Assembly: GCA_040905505.1 (NCBI GenBank)
Contig: JBBDRL010000089.1
Span: 1-64,000, forward strand
Direction of reading: 5' to 3'
Length of the DNA stretch: 64,000 bases
Source of the DNA: WHSP01 sp040905505
GTDB lineage: Bacteria > Gemmatimonadota > Gemmatimonadetes > Longimicrobiales > Longimicrobiaceae
The position numbers and the translations under genes were made by a program. A model generated the notes under the pieces. It had not been told where the DNA came from and searched no databases. It was given only the letters and a program-made list of their open reading frames with translations. Shown piece by piece: positions 8,967 through 17,691 of the stretch (position 1 is its first letter; each line of letters begins with the position of its first letter).

Positions 8967-9365
8967 GTTCCGTCTCCCTGGCTGATGAGTGGGGCAGAAG
9001 TCCGATGAGTCCGGGTTGGCAAGGACTCTCAAGGGGAGATGCGACTGCGGGAGCCGGGCGTCCGGCCCACCTCGCTTCCGACGGACTGCTGATGATCATG
9101 AGTCGCTAGTCGGAAGCCAAGATAGTGCTGCTCCGAGAACAGTCAACTCGTCTTCGAGCAGCGCTCCGGTCGCCGCTCGATGCGACATGAGCCTCGGTAA
9201 TGGGCGCAGGTTCCCGTCTGGCCTGTGGCCCCCGCCTGTCGTCCGCGTTGGTAAGATCGGGCTGCTGGAGCATTCCATCATCGTGAAAGGGCGCAGGCGC
9301 CGGCAGGGTGGCGGCACTCTGGTGCGCGCATCGTCAGGATTTCGAGAAGGAAAGGGATCATCTCC
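8967..9365. promoter_or_regulatory. 399-bp divergent intergenic region
   Basis: This region separates the SLC13-nagA operon from fecR. Apart from the 44-bp conserved element at 9245-9288 I see no gene. It must contain promoters for both directions, but no clear sigma-70 boxes are visible. Confidence 0.4.
9245..9288 (+). promoter_or_regulatory. 44-bp element, copy 1 (upstream of fecR)
   Basis: It starts GCGTTGGTAAGATC and contains CTGGAGCATT, ending GAAA. It matches 35 of 44 positions, without indels, the segment at 23711-23754 in front of the PQQ quinohemoprotein. It ends about 78 bp before the fecR start. A shared promoter or operator, possibly for the ECF sigma factor at 23034, is the likeliest reading. 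Alternatively, its 3' end GGAG-N12-GTGAAA could be the start of a short leader ORF. Confidence 0.6.
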
Positions 9366-10418
9366 GTGCCAACCATCGAAGAGGCGATCGTCGCGTATCT
9401 AGCGGGCGAAGCCGATGCGACCGAAAGCCGCCGCGTGGCGGACTGGCGTGCTTCGGACCTGGCCAACGAGCGTGAGTTCCAGCGCCTTTTTCAGCTCTGG
9501 ACCGGGATCGGTGATCTCGATTGGAACGCTGATGGCGTTCCGATGCCCGCCGCTCGAGAGATCGTCGAGCTCGCCGAGTCCCGCAGTCGCAGCTCCGGTG
9601 TCCGATCGATCGCCGCCATCCCGCCTCAGGAGCGCGAGCGCCCGGTCCGGCGGAGACGAAGGGCGAAGATTCGCTTTCTCAGGGAGGCGGCAGTCGCGGC
9701 GGCGCTCGTCATCGGCATCGGACTCGGCGGCGTTCTGATGCGCCCCGGTAGCGAGGCCGAGGGCCCCTACGGGCGCGAGCAGATCCTCACCGGGCCCGGT
9801 GAGTTCGCAACTACAACGCTCGTCGACGGAACAGTGGTTCGAATCGGACCCGAGAGCCGAATCGAATTCCCGCGTGGCGGCTATTCCAGAGAGGTCAGCC
9901 TCGAGGGGCAGGCCTTCTTCGCCGTCTCGAAGGCGGACGAGCCTTTCAGAATCCACACGTCCGGCGGCGAAGTCGAGGTCCTCGGAACCCGCTTCGAGCT
10001 CGAGAGTCGGAATCGCTCGGTCGAGGTGACCGTTCTGGAAGGCCAGGTGAAGCTCCATGGCCAGGGTGGACAGGCCGAGGTAGGACCCAACCAGATCGCC
10101 CGCTCCAACGATGCAGGACCGCCGGAGGTGGAGGACGTCGACGACGTCTTCGAGTCCATGGAGTGGTTGGGCGACTTCCTCGCCTTCGAGTCGACCCCAA
10201 TGACGGATGTGGTCGACGAATTCCAGCGCCGCTTCGATATGCGAGTCGAGATCGCCGACACAGCGATCTTCGCCATGCAGGTGACCGGTTGGTTCGCCAA
10301 CGGCTCGCCCGAAGACATGATCGCCGGCATCTGCACGGCAATCGATGCTCGCTGCACGGTACAGGACGGCCAGGTTCTGATCGAGCGGAGAAGTTCCGGC
10401 ACCTCTGCGAATCCGTAG
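9366..10418 (+). CDS. FecR family anti-sigma factor
   Basis: The 350-residue transmembrane regulator has an N-terminal anti-sigma region (about 1-60), one membrane helix (VAAALVIGIGLGGVLM, about residues 112-128), a periplasmic FecR beta domain (FATTTLVDGTVVRIGPES, GEAFFxV-like GQAFFAVSKADEPF, EVLGTRFELES) and a C-terminal DUF4974-type fold (FESTPMTDVVDEFQRRF). Such proteins receive a signal from a SusC-type receptor and control an ECF sigma factor. GTG start with AGGAAAGGG upstream. The expected partner sigma gene is not adjacent; the nearest is 12.6 kb downstream at 23034. SusC follows 70 bp later. Confidence 0.9.
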   Translation: MPTIEEAIVAYLAGEADATESRRVADWRASDLANEREFQRLFQLWTGIGDLDWNADGVPMPAAREIVELAESRSRSSGVRSIAAIPPQERERPVRRRRRAKIRFLREAAVAAALVIGIGLGGVLMRPGSEAEGPYGREQILTGPGEFATTTLVDGTVVRIGPESRIEFPRGGYSREVSLEGQAFFAVSKADEPFRIHTSGGEVEVLGTRFELESRNRSVEVTVLEGQVKLHGQGGQAEVGPNQIARSNDAGPPEVEDVDDVFESMEWLGDFLAFESTPMTDVVDEFQRRFDMRVEIADTAIFAMQVTGWFANGSPEDMIAGICTAIDARCTVQDGQVLIERRSSGTSANP

Positions 10419-10488
10419 AGGCTCGAGGTAAAGTGAGACAATCAGACGTGCAAGAGTGGTACGTAGCCCCTAATCCCCTGGAGGAAAC

Positions 10489-13400
10489 ATGCGTGTGCTA
10501 ATGTCTTTACTCGTTGGCGCAATCGCCACGGCGGGTCCGGCCGAAGCGGTCGAGCTGGACCAGCTGCACCCATCGACCGTTCTGGTTCAGGATCAGGGAG
10601 GTCTGGCCCTGGGTGAGCCTTTGCGAGTGCGGTCGGCGGGCAGGACGTCCGAGGCACTGCAGCGACCGGCGAAGCTCGAGGTGCGCGGCGTTCTGCTCGA
10701 GGAGGCGCTGACGGCGCTCTACGAGGCGTCGGAAGTCCCGCTGATCTTCAGCCCGGACTTCGTGCCCGAGATCGAAGTCGCGTGCGAGTGCAGCGACGTC
10801 ACGGTGGAGACGGCTCTGCGACATCTCCTGCGTGGGACGAACCTGCAGTTCCTCGCGTCGACCGGTCAGGTCGTGATCGCGCCGGGCGATGAGCCCGCGG
10901 CGGTCAAAGCCGGTCTCGCTGGGAGCTCGGTCCTTCCTCGCGTTACCTCGAGCGGTATCGGATTGCTTCGGCGGGTGGAACAGGGGCAGGTGATCGGTAC
11001 CGTCACGCAGGAGGATACGGGCGAGCCTCTCGCGGCGGTTCAGGTCTTCATCGAGGGGACGGATATCGCCTCGCTGACGAGCAACGCCGGAGCCTTCACG
11101 CTCAACGATGTTCCGGTAGGCACGCACACCGTCGTGGCGCAGCGGATCGGCTATCTGACGGAACGCAACGACGTGACGGTAGCCGAAGGTCAGGCGACGA
11201 CGCTGAACGTTACGCTGGCGCAGTCCGCGCTTGCATTGGAGGAGCTCGTCGTCATCGGCTACGGGACCCAGGAGCGCCGTGAGGTGACGGGCTCGGTGGC
11301 ATCGGTGAGTGGAGCCGACATCCGGGACATCCCGGTGCCTAGTTTCGAGAACGCGCTGCAGGGTCGCCTTGCGGGTGTGAACGTCGCGGAAGCATCGGGT
11401 GAGCCGGGATCCGCGCCACAGCTCATCATTCGCGGTGCTGGGTCGATTTCGGCCGGTAACGAACCGCTGTACGTGATCGACGGCGTTCCCTACTCCCTGA
11501 ATCTGGATCAGCAGGGCGAGATCGATCAGCAGAATGCGAACTTCGGGGAGACACGCGCCAATCCACTGGCCAACCTCAACCCGAACGACATCGAAAACAT
11601 TGAGATTCTGAAGGACGCCGCTGCGGCGTCCATTTACGGATCGCGCGGTTCCAACGGAGTCGTGTTGATCACGACCAAGAGGGGCATTCAGAACACGCCG
11701 CCGTCTGTCAATTTCCGGGCGTACGGCGGCTATCAGACGGCGTTCAACAAGCCGGACATGATGAACGCCCAGGAGCAAATCGAGTTCGTCAAGCTTTCCC
11801 GGAACAACGCCTACCTGATGGGTCGGGATCCACTAAACCCGGCGAGTCCCTACTACAATCCGGCTTACGATCCGGACACGAACTCTGGCCGCGAAGCAAC
11901 GGGCGCTAGCGGAACGGAGATGATCCCCGAAGCGATGGTGAATTGGGATGGGACGGACACGAACTGGGTCGATGCGGTGCTCGATCCGGCCGCACTACAG
12001 AATTACGACGTGGCCGTTCGTGGCGGCGGATCCAATTTCACGTATTACGTATCGGGATCCTACATGAATCAGTCGGGGATCATCGAGGGCTCGGCGTTCG
12101 AGCGACTGGCGCTGCGGACCAACCTGACGATGGACCCGAGCGAAGCGCTGCAGGTGAACCTGGACGTGAACGCCGCATATGGCGATCACGACCGCAAGCA
12201 GGCGCACGCGCCGTATTTCGGAAGGCCGCCCGGCATCATCTATTCGGCGATGGTAGCATCCCCAGTCGTCCGGATCGTGGACGACGAGGGCAACTATCTG
12301 CAGCAGGGTGAAAACAGCATCAACAGTCTGGGCAACGGGATGACGAGCAGTAACCATCCGCTGGCCGCTCGTGATTATATAGACGACAAGTTCCAGACCG
12401 GCCGCGTCTTCGGCAGTCTCTCCGGAAGCTACGAACTGCCGGCAAATCTGCGATTCAAGTCGCTCTTCGGCTACGATTACGACACGAGCCGTCGGCATTT
12501 CTACCAGGGGACGCAGCTCGAGTACAGAGGTAGTACGGAGCCCGACCCATATGCGGAGCAGGAGTCCGGCACGGCTTACAATTGGCTGCTGGAGAATACC
12601 CTGACCCACAGCGCCGCGCTCGGGCAGCACTCATTCGACACGCTGGTCGGGTACACGGCACAGAAGCAGTTCAATGAGACCGCTGATATCATCGCCCGCA
12701 ACTTCCCGGACGATAAGGTGACGACCATCAACGGCGGCGAGATCACCGGCGGCGGACAGGAGCAGTCGGAGTGGTCGCTGGTCTCGATGCTGGGGCGTCT
12801 CAACTACACCTTTCTCGATCGATACATGGCGACGTTTACCATCCGATCGGACCGCTCTTCGAGATTCGGGTGGGGAAATCAGACGGGCGTCTTCCCCTCG
12901 GCCTCGATCGGCTGGCAGGTCACGGAAGAGCCGTTCATGCGGGGAGTGGAGTTGTTCAGTCAGCTCAAGCCCCGGGTGAGCTACGGCGTGACGGGCAACT
13001 TCGCGATTCCGAACTACGGCTCGATCGGGTTGGTCGGAAGCGCGCCGTATGTGTTCGGCGACGCGATCGCTCCCGGGGCGACGCCCGAAACGCTCGGTAA
13101 TCAGGAGCTCACGTGGGAAACGACCCGGCAGCTCAACATGGGTCTCGATGTCGGCTTCCTCGGCGACCGCGTGTATGGCGCGTTCGACTACTACATCAGT
13201 AACACCGAGGACCTCCTGCTGGATGTGAACGTCCCCTCGTCGACCGGCTTCGCGACGGTGTTGACGAACATTGGCGAGGTCAAGAACACCGGCTTCGAAG
13301 CTCAGGTAACCACCAGAAACTTGGTTGGCGACCTGAGGTGGACGAGTGATTTCAGCTTCGGATCGAACTGGAACGAAGTGATTCGGCTCGGACCTGAGGG

Positions 13401-14136
13401 AGATCCGATCCTTTCGGCTGGCGCCGCCGGTGTCCGGCACATCACACAGGTCGGCGGTGAGGTCGGGGCCTACTATGGGTACGTCCATGACGGCGTGTTC
13501 ATGAGCCAGGCCGAGATCGATGCGGCACCGGTCGATCTCGAGGGCAACGTCACCGTCGGCGACATTCGCTTCAAGGACATCAACGGCGACGGATTCATCG
13601 ACGCAGATGACCGTACGGAAATCGGAAGCTACAACCCCAATTTCACTTGGGGCATCATGAATCAGTTCGGCTTCGGCAATTTCGAGATGAGCTTCTTCTT
13701 CCAGGGCGTTCAGGGTCGTGAGATCCTGAACCTTACCCGGCGGCATATGACGGGAGAAGGCAACTTCAATCTTTATGGCAACCTTGTCGGCAACTACTAC
13801 AAGTCGCCGGAGGAGCCGGGGAATGGTTGGGATCCGAAGCCCGACCGCAACTCGCATGGCGGGAGCAGCCGTGAGTCCAACTACCTGATCGAGGACGGAT
13901 CTTACATCAGCTTCAAGAGCATCAGCATGGGGTACACTGTGCCGCCGAATCTGCTCGGTCGGATTGCGAGCAACGCTCGGCTCTTCGCCTCGGTGAACAA
14001 CGTCTTTATGTGGACCGATTACTGGGGCTGGAACCCCGAGGCGAGCATCCGCTCGGATGGGCTGACTCCGGGGCAGGACTACGGCGCGTATCCGCTGATG
14101 AGAGCGTTCCAGGTCGGTATCGATATCGGTCTCTAG
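10489..14136 (+). CDS. SusC/RagA TonB-linked outer-membrane receptor with STN domain
   Basis: This 1215-residue outer-membrane transporter imports large ligands, usually oligosaccharides, with energy from TonB. In order it has a signal peptide, a secretin/TonB STN domain (about 60-135), a carboxypeptidase-regulatory-like beta sandwich (about 165-250), a plug (VIGYGTQERREVTGSVASV to SNGVVLITTKRG, about 255-400) and a long beta-barrel ending in hydrophobic FQVGIDIGL. The STN domain marks it as a transducer that can signal to the FecR protein encoded just upstream. GGAGG precedes the ATG. SusD follows 86 bp later. The ligand is not readable; the neighbourhood points to an amino-sugar and glucuronate glycan. 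Confidence 0.95.
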   Translation: MRVLMSLLVGAIATAGPAEAVELDQLHPSTVLVQDQGGLALGEPLRVRSAGRTSEALQRPAKLEVRGVLLEEALTALYEASEVPLIFSPDFVPEIEVACECSDVTVETALRHLLRGTNLQFLASTGQVVIAPGDEPAAVKAGLAGSSVLPRVTSSGIGLLRRVEQGQVIGTVTQEDTGEPLAAVQVFIEGTDIASLTSNAGAFTLNDVPVGTHTVVAQRIGYLTERNDVTVAEGQATTLNVTLAQSALALEELVVIGYGTQERREVTGSVASVSGADIRDIPVPSFENALQGRLAGVNVAEASGEPGSAPQLIIRGAGSISAGNEPLYVIDGVPYSLNLDQQGEIDQQNANFGETRANPLANLNPNDIENIEILKDAAAASIYGSRGSNGVVLITTKRGIQNTPPSVNFRAYGGYQTAFNKPDMMNAQEQIEFVKLSRNNAYLMGRDPLNPASPYYNPAYDPDTNSGREATGASGTEMIPEAMVNWDGTDTNWVDAVLDPAALQNYDVAVRGGGSNFTYYVSGSYMNQSGIIEGSAFERLALRTNLTMDPSEALQVNLDVNAAYGDHDRKQAHAPYFGRPPGIIYSAMVASPVVRIVDDEGNYLQQGENSINSLGNGMTSSNHPLAARDYIDDKFQTGRVFGSLSGSYELPANLRFKSLFGYDYDTSRRHFYQGTQLEYRGSTEPDPYAEQESGTAYNWLLENTLTHSAALGQHSFDTLVGYTAQKQFNETADIIARNFPDDKVTTINGGEITGGGQEQSEWSLVSMLGRLNYTFLDRYMATFTIRSDRSSRFGWGNQTGVFPSASIGWQVTEEPFMRGVELFSQLKPRVSYGVTGNFAIPNYGSIGLVGSAPYVFGDAIAPGATPETLGNQELTWETTRQLNMGLDVGFLGDRVYGAFDYYISNTEDLLLDVNVPSSTGFATVLTNIGEVKNTGFEAQVTTRNLVGDLRWTSDFSFGSNWNEVIRLGPEGDPILSAGAAGVRHITQVGGEVGAYYGYVHDGVFMSQAEIDAAPVDLEGNVTVGDIRFKDINGDGFIDADDRTEIGSYNPNFTWGIMNQFGFGNFEMSFFFQGVQGREILNLTRRHMTGEGNFNLYGNLVGNYYKSPEEPGNGWDPKPDRNSHGGSSRESNYLIEDGSYISFKSISMGYTVPPNLLGRIASNARLFASVNNVFMWTDYWGWNPEASIRSDGLTPGQDYGAYPLMRAFQVGIDIGL

Positions 14137-14222
14137 AAACTCTCCAGGCTGATCCGGTCGGATCCCGCGATTCGGGGTTCGGCCGGCGGCTTGAATCCAA
14201 CGCATTCAACGAGGTGCACGCT

Positions 14223-15659
14223 ATGAAGCCGAGAATTCGAGCGATACTGATACTGCCTGTGGCGTTGCTCGTTGCGTCGTGCGGTGAGGACTTTACGCGG
14301 CTGGCACCGATCTCCGAACGGAACGTCGAGGACTTCTATCAAACGCGGACCGATTTCATCGTAGCCATCAACGGGGCGTACGCCACACTTGCCGGTAACG
14401 GGGCGTACAACAGAGCGTACCCGCTGCTCCATGAAATGCGCTCCGATAATACGATGAACGGCGGTGGGTCGACGGGTCTGGCTCAGGTCTACCACCGCAT
14501 CGCGCATTTCGAGGAGCAGGCCACCCAGGAGCAGCTTTCGGATCCATGGACGGCAGCCTACGAAGGGATTGCCCGCGCCAATATGATCCTCGACCGGATC
14601 GGCAACCTCGAGGATGAGGCGCTGGCAAACCGGATCCAGGGCGAGGCGCTGTTCATCCGCTCGCTCTTCTACTACCACCTGGCCGTGCTGTGGGGGAACG
14701 TTCCGCTTCAGCTCGAGGCGGTTGCCACTCCGGCCGTCGAGGTGAACCAGGTCTCGGCGGATGTGATCTATGAGCAGATCGCCGGTGACCTCGAAGTGGC
14801 ACAGGGACTTCTACCTCCTTCGTACCCTGATCCGGTGGACCTGGGCCGTGCCACGCAGGGTGCGGCCAACGCGCTTCTGGGTCTCGTTTACCTCACCAAT
14901 AGCCAGCCTGCTCAGGCGGAGACGGTGCTCCGGCGCGTCGTGAGCTCCGGCCAGTATTCACTTGTGGCGAATTACGCCGACCTGTGGGGTCCGTCGAACG
15001 AGAACAACATGGAAACGGTCTTCGAGATCCAATACAAGGCGGGCGGAACGGATACGGGCAGTCAATTCACCGACTATTACACACCGTTCGGCGGCTCGGG
15101 TGGGGTTGGCGCCGGGAACGCCCCACAGAACCTTTCCGAGGACCTCGAATTCATCCACGAGGTCCAGTACGGCATCGAGGAGAACGATGAGCGTGGACAG
15201 GGCGGGACGTTCGACTTCACGCTGAACGACGAAGGCGAGCCGAACTATTACGTGAAGAAGTGGGAGAGCACGCCATTTGGACCGGGTGACGCCGACAACA
15301 ACTTTCCGGTCTTCCGCTATGCCGACGTGCTGCTGATGCTGGCCGAGGCGATCGGCGAGAGCCCCGAGGCGTACACGCTAATCAATCAAGTGCGCGAGCG
15401 TGCCGATGTAACTCCAATCGATGCCAGTACTCCGGGCACGTTCCAGGAGAAGTTGCTTTTCGAGCGCAGGCTCGAGTTCATCACCGAGCTGAAGCGCTGG
15501 GCCGACCTGCTTCGCTTCGGTGTAGCGCAGCAGGTGATGGCGAGCTTCGACCCGCTCGCCGCATACGGTCATACGCCCGCGGACATCAGGACGCTCTATC
15601 TCATCCCGCAGCGCGAGATTGACGTCGCGCCGGACGAGATGACACAGAATCCGCTCTGA
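14223..15659 (+). CDS. RagB/SusD family surface glycan-binding lipoprotein
   Basis: The 478-residue lipoprotein has signal peptide lipobox LLVASC (Cys about residue 20) and SusD-like helices: FYQTRTDFIVAINGAYATL, AYEGIARANMILDRI, GEALFIRSLFYYHLAVLWGNVPL, RYADVLLMLAEA and ERRLEFITELKRWADLLRFG. SusD proteins cap the SusC barrel and deliver glycan. The start was moved to ATG 14223, where the lipoprotein signal begins. A strong RNA hairpin follows the gene at 15704-15753, separating SusCD from the enzymes downstream. Confidence 0.95.
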   Translation: MKPRIRAILILPVALLVASCGEDFTRLAPISERNVEDFYQTRTDFIVAINGAYATLAGNGAYNRAYPLLHEMRSDNTMNGGGSTGLAQVYHRIAHFEEQATQEQLSDPWTAAYEGIARANMILDRIGNLEDEALANRIQGEALFIRSLFYYHLAVLWGNVPLQLEAVATPAVEVNQVSADVIYEQIAGDLEVAQGLLPPSYPDPVDLGRATQGAANALLGLVYLTNSQPAQAETVLRRVVSSGQYSLVANYADLWGPSNENNMETVFEIQYKAGGTDTGSQFTDYYTPFGGSGGVGAGNAPQNLSEDLEFIHEVQYGIEENDERGQGGTFDFTLNDEGEPNYYVKKWESTPFGPGDADNNFPVFRYADVLLMLAEAIGESPEAYTLINQVRERADVTPIDASTPGTFQEKLLFERRLEFITELKRWADLLRFGVAQQVMASFDPLAAYGHTPADIRTLYLIPQREIDVAPDEMTQNPL

Positions 15660-15703
15660 GCCGCTGAACCAGGGCGGCCAGGAGCAAATCGCAGGTGCAG
15701 GGT

Positions 15704-15753
15704 TTCGGCTGGCGATCACTCGAGTCGATGAGACTTTGTGGTCGCCAGCCGAA
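15704..15753 (+). terminator. Long stable hairpin between susD and next gene
   Basis: A perfect 12-bp inverted repeat (left arm TTCGGCTGGCGA at 15704-15715, right arm at 15742-15753) extends to about 16 bp in RNA through one G-U wobble, with a loop of about 22 nt. There is no T-tract afterwards, so it may be a transcript-stabilising or attenuating element rather than a classic intrinsic terminator. Confidence 0.6.
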
Positions 15754-15801
15754 GTTCCAGGCGGATCGAATATACAAGTCGTGCCCTAAAGGAAGGCAGA
15801 T

Positions 15802-17688
15802 ATGAAGGCTGATTCAGTGCCGGCCCCCGCCGGCCTTCAGCTGAAGGCGACCTCCCGCAAGGGGATGCTGGTCGTGACGATCGCCCTCGGCTCAGCGTTG
15901 TGGAGCGAGACCTCCGCCGCACAGATCTCGGCCGCGCCCACGTCCGAAGCGGTGATCGCGATTGAGACTCCGCTGGTGGTGCCGGCGTGGGCTCTGGCTC
16001 AGCGCGAGTTGCTGCGCGTCAATGGAGAAGGCGTTCAACTCTATGCCGATGCTTTTCTGAACGAACGAGGCTTCCTGCCGATGACTCCCACATGGGGCGT
16101 CGGAGATGGGCCGGACGACTTCACAGAGAACATCCGCAACTGGCCGCTGGCCCACGCCCTGGGCGGGCCGGAACCGATCATCGAAGCGTGGGAACTCGCG
16201 TGGGAAGGGCACCTTCAGCAGGTCGGACAGACGCGGATTCCGCAGCTCGAGATGGCGGAAGATGGGATTTTCCGTAAGGAGTTCATGACCTCGTACGACT
16301 GGGAGCATATCAGTGAGGGGCTGGGCCCCTTCTACTATTACGGCCTGAGCCGGCCGAATGACCCATTGTACGAGGAGCGCATGCGACGCTTCGCGGGCTT
16401 CTACATGAACGAAGACCCCGCGGCGCCGAACTACGACCCCGAGCAGCGGATCATCCGGAGTCTGTTCAATGGAAGTCTGGGACCGAAGCTGACGCCGGCA
16501 ACCGTCGACGACTGGGACGGCATTGTCGGAGCCGACGTCGACCCGAACTCCAGTCGTAGAACCCGGTTCGTCGATTCGGGCAACATCGTGGGCGATCACC
16601 CGCTCAACCTGAACATTACGATGTTGCACCTGCACGCCTACATGTTGACTCAAGACGAGAAGTACCGCGATTGGGTACTCGAGTACGTGGATGCATGGCG
16701 GGAGCGAATCGATGTGAGCGGGGGGAACATCCCCTCGAACATCGGTCTTGATGGTACCATCGGTGGCGAGTGGGATGGAAACTGGTACAGCGGAGTTTTC
16801 GGCTGGAACTCTCCCGACGGCGGTGAGCGGAACTACACGCTCCGCGGCCCGCCGGAGGCTTTCGGAGCCGCGCTTCTGCTGACCGGTGATCAGGCGTATA
16901 CGGCGGTCCTGCGGCGACAGTTCGACAATCTTTTCGAAGCGAGCAGGGTCGAAGACGGCCGTCTGATGCTACCGCGCTACTACGATGACGAAGGTTGGTA
17001 CGGCTACGGCCCGATCGGGGGTGATCCGTCAGGCGCGATTGGCAATCACGTCAACGTGTTGCTCGACATCTACATGTGGTCGCAGCGGCCGGAAGACAGG
17101 GAGCGCCTCCCGCGACCTGAGGAGGCACAGATGCGTCACCATCCCGACCTGCGGTGGCTCGATTACCTGGACGGCGCGCTGCCCGACTACCCGCTGATCG
17201 CGCTTCAGGAGGCGTTGGGCGAAGTGCGGCAGACCGCACAGCGTCTGCGGGCCAGTGGTAATCTGACTGCGAATCCCGTATCGACGACCGCCCTTCTGAA
17301 CTTGACCATGGGCGCCAGCGACCCCGGGGGGTCGACTCACGGACCGCTTCCGGTACACGCCCAGGTGCGGCATTTCGATCCGGCGCGGCAACGAGCCGGG
17401 CTTCCTGAGGATGTCGCGGCGCTCGTGGAACGCGTTGGACCGCAAAGTGTGACGCTTACGTTGGTGAACGTCAGCCCCTTCGACGAGCGGTTGGTGACCG
17501 TCCAGATGGGAGCGTATGGGGAGCATCACGCTCGGAGCGTGACAGTCGGCGACCAGGCCGTTCCCGTGGATGCCCGAGACTTCGACGTGCATCTCGCGCC
17601 AGGTGCCGGTGCCACTCTGACGATCGACTTCCAGCGGTATGCTCACCAGCCGACGTTGGACTTTCCCTGGGATCGTTCGCCCGAATAG
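15802..17688 (+). CDS. Secreted protein of unknown family, probable alpha/alpha-toroid enzyme
   Basis: The 628-residue product has an N-terminal signal region (hydrophobic stretch about residues 20-38, cleavage after SAAQ). The body (about 45-500) is rich in Trp, Tyr and Gly with helical repeats (LHLHAYMLTQDEKYRDWVLEY; IGNHVNVLLDIYMWSQ) typical of (alpha/alpha) toroid glycoside hydrolases or lyases, with striking blocks WDGNWYSGVFGWNSP and WYGYGPIGGDPSG. The C-terminal about 100 residues look like a beta sandwich (VTLTLVNVSPFDERLV). AAAGGAAGG precedes the ATG. I do not recognise the family. Its place directly after SusCD suggests it acts on the imported or surface-bound glycan. Confidence 0.7.
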   Translation: MKADSVPAPAGLQLKATSRKGMLVVTIALGSALWSETSAAQISAAPTSEAVIAIETPLVVPAWALAQRELLRVNGEGVQLYADAFLNERGFLPMTPTWGVGDGPDDFTENIRNWPLAHALGGPEPIIEAWELAWEGHLQQVGQTRIPQLEMAEDGIFRKEFMTSYDWEHISEGLGPFYYYGLSRPNDPLYEERMRRFAGFYMNEDPAAPNYDPEQRIIRSLFNGSLGPKLTPATVDDWDGIVGADVDPNSSRRTRFVDSGNIVGDHPLNLNITMLHLHAYMLTQDEKYRDWVLEYVDAWRERIDVSGGNIPSNIGLDGTIGGEWDGNWYSGVFGWNSPDGGERNYTLRGPPEAFGAALLLTGDQAYTAVLRRQFDNLFEASRVEDGRLMLPRYYDDEGWYGYGPIGGDPSGAIGNHVNVLLDIYMWSQRPEDRERLPRPEEAQMRHHPDLRWLDYLDGALPDYPLIALQEALGEVRQTAQRLRASGNLTANPVSTTALLNLTMGASDPGGSTHGPLPVHAQVRHFDPARQRAGLPEDVAALVERVGPQSVTLTLVNVSPFDERLVTVQMGAYGEHHARSVTVGDQAVPVDARDFDVHLAPGAGATLTIDFQRYAHQPTLDFPWDRSPE

Positions 17689-17691
17689 TCG

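Noticed and set aside
12631..14205. Long minus-strand ORF (524 codons) opposite susC
   Set aside because: It lies antisense to a clear SusC barrel and has arginine-rich shadow composition without domain motifs, as do similar ones opposite the PQQ gene (23961-25667) and BCCT (212-1477).
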